A stretch of DNA of 64,000 bases, taken from assembly GCA_025992855.1 (NCBI GenBank), contig DAJPGB010000001.1:1488001-1552000 (forward strand), given 5' to 3'. How positions within the stretch are numbered: the stretch's first letter is position 1; each line of letters starts with the position of its first letter. This document shows, one piece after another, positions 24,377 to 32,482 of the stretch. The notes under the pieces were generated by a model, which searched no databases, was not told the DNA's origin, and worked only from the letters and a program-made list of their open reading frames with translations. The translations under genes and the position numbers were made by a program. The DNA comes from Coriobacteriaceae bacterium (GTDB lineage Bacteria; Actinomycetota; Coriobacteriia; Coriobacteriales; Coriobacteriaceae).

Positions 24377-26080
24377 ATGTATCAGGGAGTCAACGCTTCC
24401 GAGGGCATCGGTATCGGCACCGTCATGGTCGCCGTCGATCCCGACTTGACGTTTGAGCCGCACGAGGTTGCTGATTCGGCAGCAGAGAAGGAGCGCTATC
24501 AGTCCGCTCTTTCGGTCTTCTGCGAGAAGACCCAGGCTCAGGCCGACCACATGAAGGAGACGGTGGGCGAGGCCGAGGCCGAGATCATGAGCGGACACAT
24601 TGTCCTGGCTCAGGACCCGGGCATGACCGACGCCATCAACGCCGCCATTGACGGCGGCACCTGCGCCGAGCAGGCGCTCATGGACACCTCGACCATGTTC
24701 GAGAACATGTTCCTGTCCATGGACGACGAGATGTTTCGTCTGCGCGCGGCCGACATCGCCGACATCCGCACCGGTATTCTGGCCGAGCTGCTGGGCAAGG
24801 AGGTCGTCGACCTCTCCGTCCTGCCCGAGAATACTGTCGTTGTCGTTCACGACCTCACGCCGTCCATGACCGCCACGATCGATAAGGCCCACGTTGCCGG
24901 TATCGTCACCGAGACCGGTGGCCGCACGTCGCACTCCGCGATTATTGCGCGCGCCCTCGAGATCCCGGCTGTCCTTTCGGTTTCCAATAGCTGCACCGCG
25001 CTGCGCAACGGTATGACCGTTGTCGTCGACGGTGGCAAGGGTATCGTTGAGGCCGATCCCGACGAGGAGACGCTCGCCGCATACACCGCCAAGGCCGAGG
25101 CCTTCGCTGCCGAGAAGGCAGCCCTCGAGGCCTTCCGCGGCAAGCCGTCCGTGACTGCCGATGGCATCAAGAAGATCATCGCCTGCAACATCGGTAACCC
25201 CGATGACGTGCCCAACGCGCTCGATCACGACGCCGAGGCCATCGGTCTGTTCCGCTCCGAGTTCCTGTTCATGGACTCTGCTGAGCTTCCTTCCGAGGAG
25301 GAGCAGTTCAACGCCTACCGTAAGGTCGCCAGCGCGCTCAAGGGTGCTCCGGTCATCATCCGCACGCTCGATGTTGGCGGCGACAAGGAGATTCCGTATC
25401 TGCACATGGTCAAGGAAGATAACCCCTTCATGGGCTTCCGCGCCGTGCGTTACTGCCTGGCCAATCCCGACCAGTACAAGGTCCAGCTCCGCGCTCTGCT
25501 GCGCGCTAGCGCCTTCGGTGACGTCAAGATCATGATCCCGCTCGTCACCTGCGTCGAGGAGGTCTTGGCTGTCAAGGAGCTCGTCGAGCAGTGCAAGGCC
25601 GAGCTGACCGAAGAGGGTCGCAAGTTCAACGAGAACATCGAGGTCGGCATCATGGTCGAGACGCCCGCCGCTTCGCTGCTCGCAGACCGTCTTGCCGAGG
25701 TCGCCGACTTCTTCTCCATCGGCACCAACGACCTGATCGGTTACACCATGTGCGCCGACCGTGGTAACGACACCATCTCCAACCTGTACCAGGTTTACTA
25801 TCCCGCCGTGCTCCGCTCGCTCAAGAACATCATCGAGAGCGGCGTGAAGGCCGGCATCATGGTCGGTATGTGCGGCGAAGCCGCTGCCGATCCGCTGCTC
25901 GAGCCGCTGCTGATCAGCTGGGGCCTGGAGGAGTTCTCGATGAGCGCTCCTTCTATCCTGCGCGCCCGCAAGACCATCAGCCAGTGGACCAAGGCCGAGT
26001 GCGACGAGCTCGCCGAGAAGGCGCTCGCCTGCAACACCGCAGCCGAGGTCAAGGCACTGCTCGAGTCCGCAGCTCGCTAA
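24377..26080 (+). CDS. ptsI: PTS enzyme I (phosphoenolpyruvate-protein phosphotransferase)
   Basis: 567 residues, usual length. An N-terminal HPr-binding helical part is followed by the phospho-His domain (GGRTSHSAIIARALEIPAV) and the PEP-binding barrel with FRSEFLFMD, IRTLDVGGDKEIPYL, the EVGIMVETPAA stretch, FFSIGTNDLIGYT and GMCGEAAAD (catalytic Cys). It starts the PTS phosphate chain from PEP. ATG 24377 is preferred because AGAGGA is then six bases upstream; ATG 24371 would abut that site. Confidence 0.97.
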   Translation: MYQGVNASEGIGIGTVMVAVDPDLTFEPHEVADSAAEKERYQSALSVFCEKTQAQADHMKETVGEAEAEIMSGHIVLAQDPGMTDAINAAIDGGTCAEQALMDTSTMFENMFLSMDDEMFRLRAADIADIRTGILAELLGKEVVDLSVLPENTVVVVHDLTPSMTATIDKAHVAGIVTETGGRTSHSAIIARALEIPAVLSVSNSCTALRNGMTVVVDGGKGIVEADPDEETLAAYTAKAEAFAAEKAALEAFRGKPSVTADGIKKIIACNIGNPDDVPNALDHDAEAIGLFRSEFLFMDSAELPSEEEQFNAYRKVASALKGAPVIIRTLDVGGDKEIPYLHMVKEDNPFMGFRAVRYCLANPDQYKVQLRALLRASAFGDVKIMIPLVTCVEEVLAVKELVEQCKAELTEEGRKFNENIEVGIMVETPAASLLADRLAEVADFFSIGTNDLIGYTMCADRGNDTISNLYQVYYPAVLRSLKNIIESGVKAGIMVGMCGEAAADPLLEPLLISWGLEEFSMSAPSILRARKTISQWTKAECDELAEKALACNTAAEVKALLESAAR

Positions 26081-26097
26081 TTTGGTATCAGAGGTAA

Positions 26098-26127
26098 CCG
26101 CGTGGTTGGAATGGGCCGGCCACGCGG
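26098..26127 (+). other. Intercistronic hairpin between ptsI and the first kinase gene
   Basis: CCGCGTGG (26098-26105) pairs perfectly with CCACGCGG (26120-26127). No T-run follows, so an mRNA processing or stability role is more likely than termination. AGGGGG at 26142-26147 serves the next gene. Confidence 0.5.
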
Positions 26128-26154
26128 CCCTCACATATACAGGGGGTACTGTAA

Positions 26155-27087
26155 ATGTTCTACACGCTAACCGCTAACCCGGCTGTCGACATGACGGTTT
26201 CGAGCTCTCCGCTCGAGCCCGACGAGAACGTCCGCACCGGCTCGGCCAGCTACACGGCTAACGGCAAGGGCCTCGACGTGTCCTTCGCCTTTAAGAAGAT
26301 GGGCGTCGACACCGTCGCGCTCGGCTTCTTCGCCGGCTTCACGGGCAAGTTCATCGTCGAGGAGGTCATGAACCTGGGTTGCCTCTGCCGCCCGGTCTGG
26401 ACCGACGGTATCACGCGCATCAACACCTACGTCAACGATGGTCAGCACGAGTACGGCATCCTGAACCCGGGTGCTCCGATCACGCCGCAGCACCAGGAGG
26501 AGCTCTACAACATCCTGGACACCGCGGGAGACCTTGAGTGCCTGATCGTCTCCGGCTCCGTGCCTCCCAAAGCTACGCCCGACTTCCTGGCTCAGGTCAT
26601 GGAGCACGCTCAGGCTCGTGGCGCCGACGTCGTCCTGGACCTGTCCTCCGACAAGCTCAAGGAGCTCGCTCACAAGAAGCCGCTGCTCATCAAGCCGAAC
26701 CATCACGAGATGAAGGCCATCTTCGGCGTGCCGGTCGACACCGACGACGAGGTCCGCGTTGCCATGAAGATGGCTCACGACGCTGGCGTCCAGAACGTGC
26801 TGCTCACCCGTGGTAGCCGCGGTGACGCTTACTTCTCCAACGGCGAGGACATCTGGTATGCCAAGCGTGAGTTCAACATCAAGCTGGTCTCTTCCGTCTG
26901 CGCCGGCGACTGCACCCTCGCTGCGTTCCTGCACAAGTGGTACAGGGATCGCGACAACGTCGAGGAGGCCATGAAGCTCGCTATGGCCACCGGCGCCAAC
27001 GTTGCCGAGTCCGTCGGCATCGGCGACTTCGGCCACGTCGATGAGTACAGCAAGCGCGTTGCTGTCCGCAAGCTCGATCGTCAGTAA
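26155..27087 (+). CDS. fruK: 1-phosphofructokinase family (PfkB/LacC-type) kinase, paralogue 1
   Basis: 310 residues. The ribokinase-fold start FYTLTANPAVDMTV, the NGKGLDVSF substrate motif and KPLLIKPNHHEM fit the FruK/LacC subfamily, which phosphorylates fructose 1-phosphate or tagatose 6-phosphate. The PfkB signature near the end reads VCAGDCTLAAFL, with Cys in place of the first Gly of GAGD; the catalytic Asp is kept. With the upstream PTS it would complete fructose entry into glycolysis. A second copy follows after a terminator. Confidence 0.85.
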   Translation: MFYTLTANPAVDMTVSSSPLEPDENVRTGSASYTANGKGLDVSFAFKKMGVDTVALGFFAGFTGKFIVEEVMNLGCLCRPVWTDGITRINTYVNDGQHEYGILNPGAPITPQHQEELYNILDTAGDLECLIVSGSVPPKATPDFLAQVMEHAQARGADVVLDLSSDKLKELAHKKPLLIKPNHHEMKAIFGVPVDTDDEVRVAMKMAHDAGVQNVLLTRGSRGDAYFSNGEDIWYAKREFNIKLVSSVCAGDCTLAAFLHKWYRDRDNVEEAMKLAMATGANVAESVGIGDFGHVDEYSKRVAVRKLDRQ

Positions 27088-27115
27088 TCGAAACGCGACA
27101 TATTCGTGCGCATGC

Positions 27116-27147
27116 GGCGCCCCGGTTTCGGCTGGGGCGCCTTTTTG
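27116..27147 (+). terminator. Rho-independent terminator between the two kinase genes
   Basis: GGCGCCCC (27116-27123) and GGGGCGCC (27134-27141) form the stem, followed by TTTTTG. Confidence 0.85.
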
Positions 27148-27275
27148 TTCCGCCATGGGGGAGAGGTGTCCTGCCGTACTTCATCGCTTCCACACCGTTC
27201 GCCGAGTTGTCCTAGCCTTTTACCGATACGTGGAATATACTTTCATTAACACGTTGCTTCGTGAAAGGAACATTC

Positions 27276-28208
27276 ATGATTTATACGCTCACTGCAAATC
27301 CCGCCATTGACTACAACATCGCCTGCGACGGCCTTTCGGCCAACACCGTCACCCGCACGCGCAACGCGGTCTATACGCCCAACGGCAAGGGCCTCAATGT
27401 CTCGTTCACGCTCGATCACTACGGCGTCGACACCACGATCCTGGGCTTCTTCGCTGGCTTCTCGGGTGAGTTCATCGTCAAGGGCGCCGAGGCCCTGGGC
27501 GTGCCCGTCAAGCCCGTGTGGACCGACGGCATCACGCGCGTCAACGTCTTCCTCAACGCCGGCCCCGACACCGAGTACAACATGGTCAACGCCGGTGCTG
27601 CCATCAACGAGGCCAACGAGCAGGAGATGTTTGAGCTTATCGATTCGCTCGCAGACATGACGTGCCTGGTCATCAGCGGCTCGCTGCCCCCCAACACCTC
27701 CGAGGGTTTCCTTGCCGAGGTGCTTCGCCGCGTTAAGGCAAAGGGCGCCGAGTTCGTCCTCGACATCTCAAGCCATCAGCTGGCAGACCTCATTGCCATG
27801 GAGCCGCTGCTCATTAAGCCCAACGACGACGAGCTGCTCGACATCTTTGGCATTAAGGTGAGCGGTGGTGACGACGAGTCTGTCAAGGGCGCGATGGCCG
27901 AGCTTCATGCCAAGGGTGCCAAGAACGTCCTGCTGACCCTTGGTGGCGACGGCGCGTACTTCTCCAACGGCGAGCACATCTGGTTTGCCAACCGCACCTT
28001 TGAGGTCAAGCTGCTGTCGACGGTCTGCGCCGGCGATTCCTCGCTCGCTGCCTTCCTGTCCGTGTGGCACGATGCCCCCGAGCGTGTTGAGGACGCTCTG
28101 CGCCTCTCGATGGCCACCGGCGCCAACGTGGTCGAGTGCCCGGGTTTGGGCGATTTTGCTAAGGTCGATGAGTATCAGAAGGGCATCGCCATCCGTCGGG
28201 TCTGCTAA
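27276..28208 (+). CDS. 1-phosphofructokinase family (PfkB/LacC-type) kinase, paralogue 2
   Basis: 310 residues, the same length as paralogue 1 and, by eye, about half identical (shared TLTANPA, NGKGL, GFFAGF, PVWTDGITR, KPN and AGD blocks). The end motif is VCAGDSSLAAFL, again with Cys before AGD. Start at ATG 27276 with GAAAGGAA upstream; it has its own terminator-bounded unit. It probably uses a second PTS product such as tagatose 6-phosphate or another ketose phosphate, but the sequence cannot say which. Confidence 0.83.
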   Translation: MIYTLTANPAIDYNIACDGLSANTVTRTRNAVYTPNGKGLNVSFTLDHYGVDTTILGFFAGFSGEFIVKGAEALGVPVKPVWTDGITRVNVFLNAGPDTEYNMVNAGAAINEANEQEMFELIDSLADMTCLVISGSLPPNTSEGFLAEVLRRVKAKGAEFVLDISSHQLADLIAMEPLLIKPNDDELLDIFGIKVSGGDDESVKGAMAELHAKGAKNVLLTLGGDGAYFSNGEHIWFANRTFEVKLLSTVCAGDSSLAAFLSVWHDAPERVEDALRLSMATGANVVECPGLGDFAKVDEYQKGIAIRRVC

Positions 28209-28241
28209 CGCAGCGCACGGACCTTGCATCCTTGCTTTGTA

Positions 28242-28279
28242 GAGCACCCGTCTCGGATTGCCGAGGCGGGTGCTTTTTC
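28242..28279 (+). terminator. Rho-independent terminator after the second kinase gene
   Basis: AGCACCCGTCTCGG (28243-28256) pairs with CCGAGGCGGGTGCT (28261-28274), loop ATTG, then TTTTT. Confidence 0.9.
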
Positions 28280-28409
28280 ATGTTTGTAGTCGATACCTTG
28301 GGATCCAATCGTGCTTGAAGCGCGTTCGCGTGTGCGCCCGCTCTCGTTTCTTGCTAGACTTCTTGGAAACCATCAATCGATATGCCCGCAAGTGCAGGAG
28401 GCCACAGGA

Positions 28410-29804
28410 ATGTGCAATGTTTCGCTCAACGCTTCGCAGCCGTCAGCCGCCTCTTTGCGTGTGTTGCGCGCTCTCGAGGATGCTGGTCTTGAGGCCTGGT
28501 ACGTGGGCGGTTGGGTACGTGACGCCCTGATGGGACGTCCCAGCCACGATGTCGACATGTGCTGCAGCGGCCTGTGGCAGGAGTCCAAGGCGGCACTCGA
28601 GGCCGCCGGTATTGCAGTAGTTGAGTCGGGCATTAAATTTGGCGGCATTACGGCTATTTGCGATGGCGAGCGCATTGAGGTCACCACCTATCGCCTAGAC
28701 GGCTTCTATACCGACGGTCGTCATCCTCAGAGTGTGGAACGTGCCGCCTCGCTTGAGGACGATCTGGCGCGCCGCGACTTTACCGTCAACGCTATGGCCT
28801 GGCATCCCGAGCGCGGGCTTGTCGACCGCTACGACGGCCAGGGTGACTTGGAGCGCAAGCTGATTCGCGCTGTCGGCGATCCCAAGCGTCGCTTTAACGA
28901 GGACGCCCTGCGCATGTTGCGTGCGGTGCGCTTTGCCTGCCGCCTGGACTTTATGATTGAGCCCGAGACTAAGCGCGCGCTTGCCGAGTGCGCGCCGCTG
29001 CTCGACGCCGTGGCGCGCGAGCGTGTGGGTATTGAGCTTGAGGGCATTCTTTCGACCGGTCATGGGGGAGACGCGATGCTGCGCTACCCCGAGCTCATCT
29101 GTGCCTCTGTGCCTGAGCTGGCAGCGGGTCGCGGCTTTGATCAGCGAAGTGTCTATCATGCGTTTAACGTTTACGAGCATATCGCCCGTGTGCTGACGGT
29201 GGCAGGGGAGCTTGCGCTGTGCGACGGCGTCGCGCCCTCGTCGAGCCTGATGTGGGCGGCGTTTTTGCACGATGTGTCCAAGCCCGAGTGTTTCACGGTC
29301 GATCACGCCGGCAGCGGACACTTCTACGGTCATCCCGAGCTCGGCGCCAAGAAAGCGCGCGTCATTATGGATCGCCTGGCGCTCTCGCACGACCTGGTGC
29401 GCGACGTGTGCCTGCTCATCAAATATCACGACAAGCCGCTGCGCCCCGAGCGCTCCTGCCTGCTCAATATGATGCGCGCGCTTTCGGGTGAGGGCGTCGA
29501 CACGGCCCGCCTGATTGACGAGCTCATGGACCTTAAGCGTGCCGACACACTTGGCAAGGCCCCGTCGTGCTTCTATTATGTTGAGACGATTGAGGAGATG
29601 CGCGCGCTGGCGCACGAGCTGCTGAAGGCAGGGGAGCCCTATACGCTCAAGATGCTCGCCATCAACGGCGGCGACCTGATCCGTGCCGGAGTCAAGCCCG
29701 GGCCGGAACTGGGTCAGCTTCTCAACTCCGCCCTCGACGCCGTGATCGAAGACGATATTCCCAACGAGCGCGAAGCTCTTTTGGTTCATCTCAACTTGAA
29801 TTAG
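28410..29804 (+). CDS. cca: CCA tRNA nucleotidyltransferase
   Basis: 464 residues. The class II nucleotidyltransferase head has WYVGGWVRDALMGRPSHDVD (Gly-rich loop plus the DxD pair), RRDFTVNAMAWHP and the RRFNEDALRMLRAVRFACRL motif; an HD domain follows (LHDVSKPECFTVDHAG, HPELGAKKARVIM). It adds or repairs the CCA end of tRNAs. AGGAGG eight bases before ATG 28410. The two downstream tRNA-Glu genes already encode CCA. Confidence 0.95.
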   Translation: MCNVSLNASQPSAASLRVLRALEDAGLEAWYVGGWVRDALMGRPSHDVDMCCSGLWQESKAALEAAGIAVVESGIKFGGITAICDGERIEVTTYRLDGFYTDGRHPQSVERAASLEDDLARRDFTVNAMAWHPERGLVDRYDGQGDLERKLIRAVGDPKRRFNEDALRMLRAVRFACRLDFMIEPETKRALAECAPLLDAVARERVGIELEGILSTGHGGDAMLRYPELICASVPELAAGRGFDQRSVYHAFNVYEHIARVLTVAGELALCDGVAPSSSLMWAAFLHDVSKPECFTVDHAGSGHFYGHPELGAKKARVIMDRLALSHDLVRDVCLLIKYHDKPLRPERSCLLNMMRALSGEGVDTARLIDELMDLKRADTLGKAPSCFYYVETIEEMRALAHELLKAGEPYTLKMLAINGGDLIRAGVKPGPELGQLLNSALDAVIEDDIPNEREALLVHLNLN

Positions 29805-29868
29805 CTACCAAGTTTACCTGCGTATTCCATAACCTGCCGACAATTTTTCGGCAATTTGGAATTTCTTC

Positions 29869-29897
29869 TTGCGCTGACGTTTTTTGTCCCGTAATAT
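29869..29897 (+). promoter_or_regulatory. Promoter of the tRNA-Glu pair
   Basis: -35 TTGCGC (29869-29874), a 17-base spacer and -10 TAATAT (29892-29897), about 35 bases before the first tRNA. Just upstream, GCCGA/TCGGC (29836-29852) forms a small hairpin after cca. Confidence 0.6.
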
Positions 29898-29931
29898 ATT
29901 TCCTTGCAGCACGGCAGTGCAGATGTCATGT

Positions 29932-30008
29932 GGCCCGTTCGTCTAGCGGTTTAGGACGCCGCCCTCTCAAGGCGGAGATCACCAGTTCGAATCTGGTACG
30001 GGCTACCA
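29932..30008 (+). tRNA. tRNA-Glu (anticodon CTC), copy 1
   Basis: 77 nt including the encoded CCA. Acceptor GGCCCGT pairs with ACGGGCT (G1-U72 wobble), the anticodon stem is CCGCC/GGCGG with loop CTCTCAA (anticodon CTC), and the T arm has GTTCGAATC. Reads codon GAG, very common in the nearby genes. Confidence 0.95.
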
Positions 30009-30030
30009 CTTCTTTTCTGCTGAGGCTTAT

Positions 30031-30107
30031 GGCCCGTTCGTCTAGCGGTTTAGGACGCCGCCCTCTCAAGGCGGAGATCACCAGTTCGAATCTGGTACGG
30101 GCTACCA
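30031..30107 (+). tRNA. tRNA-Glu (anticodon CTC), copy 2
   Basis: Identical to copy 1 over all 77 bases, 22 bases downstream, evidently a recent tandem duplication sharing one promoter and terminator. Confidence 0.95.
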
Positions 30108-30117
30108 CGCATCTGAT

Positions 30118-30150
30118 ACCCGGTCTTCCTATGGAAGGCCGGTTTTTTTT
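30118..30150 (+). terminator. Terminator of the tRNA pair
   Basis: CCGGTCTTCC (30120-30129), loop TAT, GGAAGGCCGG (30133-30142), then eight T residues. Confidence 0.9.
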
Positions 30151-30219
30151 ATTTTCAAACAACCGTCTGCAATTCCCGTTTGAACCAGAGCTTTGCGTTC
30201 TGCCTATGGCCCTTACGGG

Positions 30220-30237
30220 TACAATATCCAAGATATT
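30220..30237 (+). promoter_or_regulatory. Candidate -10 with overlapping palindrome before the flippase-like gene
   Basis: TACAAT (30220-30225) overlaps the inverted repeat AATATC-CAA-GATATT (30223-30237), 22 bases before the start. It could be an operator; no -35 is evident. Confidence 0.3.
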
Positions 30238-30258
30238 TTGACTGTTAGAAGGAGTCTC

Positions 30259-31566
30259 ATGACGGAGTCCTCTCAGCATACGTCTAAGCCCCAGGTCGAG
30301 GTTGAGGCCTCGGGCGGAGATGACAATAAGAGCGCACGCCGCGGCGCCATCTTTATCGGCGTCGTGCTGGTAGGTTATATCGTCTATCTGGTGGTAACCG
30401 GGCAGATGGGGCAGTTCTGGGCCGCTATGTCGAGCGTCCAGGCGTCATGGCTCGTTGTCGCGTGTCTTTGCATGTTCATGTACCTGTTCTTTGGCATTGT
30501 GGCCTATGCGATCGCCGTCTGGCTCGATCCCAATTCGCCTGTCGGCATCCGCGACCTGATCTCGGTCGAGGCGAGCGGCATCTTCTTTGGCAACCTGACG
30601 CCCATGATGATGGGCTCCACCCCGGCTCAAATCTATCGCCTGACCAAGGCCGGCCAAAACGTGGGCGAGGCCGGCGCCACGCAATTCACGCGTTTTATCG
30701 TGTACCAGTTTGGCCTCGTTGCCTGGGGCGCTATCCTACTGCTTGCTCGCATGCCGTTTTTTGCCGAGCGCTATGGCGACATGACGCTGCTGTGCGTCTT
30801 TAGCTTTGGTGGGCACTGCTGCATCTTGCTTGGCATCTTCGCCGTCGCGCTCATGCCTAAGACCGTCACGCGCGTCGCCCATTGCATCATCAATTGGCTG
30901 GAGCGCATAGGTGTCTCGGCCACTAAGATCGAGGGATGGCGCACGTTTGTCGATGGCGAGATCTACTCCTTCTCCGAGAAGTTCAAGCTTTCGGCCGGAC
31001 ATTTTTCTTCCATGCTGCTCACCGTGTTTATCACCATGCTGCAACTCGCGTTTTTCTATCTGGTTCCGTATTTCCTGATGCTTGCCTTTGGCCACCACGA
31101 GGTCGACTTTTTCTCGGTCATGGCCGCGAGCGCCTTTGTCCAGCTGTTAAGCTCTGCGGTTCCCTTGCCCGGTGGAACTGGTGGCGCTGAGGGCGGCTTT
31201 GCATTGTTCTTGGGTCATTTCTTCGGTTCGGCTTCGACCGCCGGCTATCTGCTGTGGCGTCTCATTACGTTTATTGCGCCTACCATTTTGGCTGCGCCCC
31301 TGCTGGGACTTAAGAGCGCCCACAACGAGAGCATCCATGCGCGCTGGGATCGCGTGATGCGCAAGCTCGGCCGCACGCCTCAGACGCCCTCTGCGCCCAC
31401 TAAGCCGCACCCCACGAATGCTGTTACCGTTGATCCCAAGAAGCACGCTCAGAAGGCTTCTGGGACCGCAAAGCCGGCTCATAAGGCCTATGTGCGTCAG
31501 ACAGGAGACGGTATTCGCGTATCTCCGTCGGCACTCAATAAGAAGAAGCACCCTAAGTCGCAGTAG
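30259..31566 (+). CDS. Flippase-like / lysylphosphatidylglycerol-synthase-type membrane protein (UPF0104/AglD family)
   Basis: 435 residues with about eight membrane helices. GNLTPMMMGSTPAQIYRLTKAG and PLPGGTGGAEGGFALFLGHFF are the two conserved patches of the LPG-synthase transmembrane/flippase-like family (MprF and AglD membrane domains). There is no soluble MprF catalytic domain, so a role in moving a lipid or lipid-linked sugar is more likely than lysyl transfer. The C-terminal 60 residues are Lys/Pro-rich and cytoplasmic. GAAGGAG six bases before ATG 30259. A TetR-type regulator follows. Confidence 0.8.
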   Translation: MTESSQHTSKPQVEVEASGGDDNKSARRGAIFIGVVLVGYIVYLVVTGQMGQFWAAMSSVQASWLVVACLCMFMYLFFGIVAYAIAVWLDPNSPVGIRDLISVEASGIFFGNLTPMMMGSTPAQIYRLTKAGQNVGEAGATQFTRFIVYQFGLVAWGAILLLARMPFFAERYGDMTLLCVFSFGGHCCILLGIFAVALMPKTVTRVAHCIINWLERIGVSATKIEGWRTFVDGEIYSFSEKFKLSAGHFSSMLLTVFITMLQLAFFYLVPYFLMLAFGHHEVDFFSVMAASAFVQLLSSAVPLPGGTGGAEGGFALFLGHFFGSASTAGYLLWRLITFIAPTILAAPLLGLKSAHNESIHARWDRVMRKLGRTPQTPSAPTKPHPTNAVTVDPKKHAQKASGTAKPAHKAYVRQTGDGIRVSPSALNKKKHPKSQ

Positions 31567-31615
31567 GGCAGTCGTGCGTTCTTCATGATGCGAGGCATAT
31601 TTGTGCTGTATGGGG

Positions 31616-31639
31616 GATAATCCTCTTACGTAGATTATC
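31616..31639. promoter_or_regulatory. Inverted repeat, possible TetR operator
   Basis: GATAATC (31616-31622) and GATTATC (31633-31639) are perfect inverted arms 10 bases apart, 44 bases before the TetR gene. Placement suits autoregulation. Confidence 0.4.
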
Positions 31640-31682
31640 TCTCATCTGTTGATGAATGCTCGCATATCGAAGGGACACGCCC

Positions 31683-32294
31683 ATGGCAACCAGCAAACCG
31701 CGTCTTGATCGTCGCATCGTTCGCAGCCGTAATGCCATCCTTTCGGCTTTCGAGCGCCTGCTCATGGAAAAGCCGCTGGCAGACATTACGGTGAGTGCCA
31801 TCGCGCGCGAGGCCAATGTCGACCGCAAGACCTTTTACGTTCACTTTGGCACGGTTGACGGCCTGCTCGATGCCATTGCCGTCGATGTGGTGGAGATGAT
31901 TGTCGACTCGGTCGAGAAAACGCTTGCTTCCATGGACGGCGACACCAACGAGCGCGCCCTGAGCGCGGCGGCGACCTTCTTTAAAACCGTTAACGAGGCA
32001 CTGTGCAACAACTTGGTGCTCAATCGTCAGCTGATCGAGAATATTCCGCTCGATGATTTCATGGCTCGTCTTCGTGCGCCGCTCGAGCACGAGATTGCCG
32101 AGCGCGATCTGCTACCCCAAGGTCTCAAGGACGAAATGTTCGACTACTATCTGGCGTTTTTGCTGTCGGGTATTATCGGTATCTATCGCACGTGGGCGCT
32201 GTCTGACGGCTCGGTTCCTATCGAGCGTGTCTCGGAGGTTGCTAACGACCTCACGCTCAACGGCCTGTCGAGTCTGGAATCTCGCTTCGAATAG
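31683..32294 (+). CDS. TetR/AcrR-family transcriptional regulator
   Basis: 203 residues. The N-terminal HTH reads DRRIVRSRNAILSAFERLL, then ITVSAIAREANVDRKTFYVHF, the usual TetR pattern; the C-terminal ligand/dimer domain resembles the TetR_C_8-like type (YYLAFLLSGIIGIYRTW). Start at ATG 31683 with AAGGGA upstream; an in-frame ATG at 31656 lacks a site. Possible targets are itself and the flippase-like gene upstream; the ligand is unknown. Confidence 0.85.
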   Translation: MATSKPRLDRRIVRSRNAILSAFERLLMEKPLADITVSAIAREANVDRKTFYVHFGTVDGLLDAIAVDVVEMIVDSVEKTLASMDGDTNERALSAAATFFKTVNEALCNNLVLNRQLIENIPLDDFMARLRAPLEHEIAERDLLPQGLKDEMFDYYLAFLLSGIIGIYRTWALSDGSVPIERVSEVANDLTLNGLSSLESRFE

Positions 32295-32318
32295 CATCGA
32301 TAATTCAACAACTTAAAG

Positions 32319-32387
32319 AAGTTGCGGTGGAATAGGGATTGTTTTGGTTATTGGAAGGCCGATATAGTCCCTATTTCACCGCAACTT
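32319..32387. repeat. 69-nt hairpin element, copy A
   Basis: Starts AAGTTGCGGTGGAATAGGGA and ends TCCCTATTTCACCGCAACTT: 20-nt arms that pair fully apart from one G-T. It lies between convergent tetR and the radical SAM gene. Related copies are at 34051 (left arm only) and 55984-56052 (complete, also 69 nt). Confidence 0.85.
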
Positions 32388-32406
32388 AGTAAAACTGTTT
32401 TGATGG

Positions 32407-32452
32407 TAAGGCGGAACAGCCTCGAAGATGTGCCTCGAGACTGCTCCGCTTC
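32407..32452. terminator. Imperfect hairpin between convergent genes
   Basis: AAGGCGGAACAGCCTCGA (32408-32425) pairs imperfectly with TCGAGACTGCTCCGCTT (32435-32451). It is probably a shared terminator for the TetR and radical SAM genes; T-rich sequence on either side is modest. Confidence 0.45.
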
Positions 32453-32482
32453 ATTTCTGATCGTTTGTCGTGTAGGGCAGCA

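Noticed and set aside
30031..30107. tRNA gene serving as an integration site
   Set aside because: The two tRNA-Glu copies form a simple tandem; no integrase or foreign block lies next to them, and the island's borders are 4 kb away at other repeats.
29926..30279. Repeated-looking short proteins across the tRNA pair on both strands
   Set aside because: They are translations of the two tRNA-Glu genes, not coding sequence.
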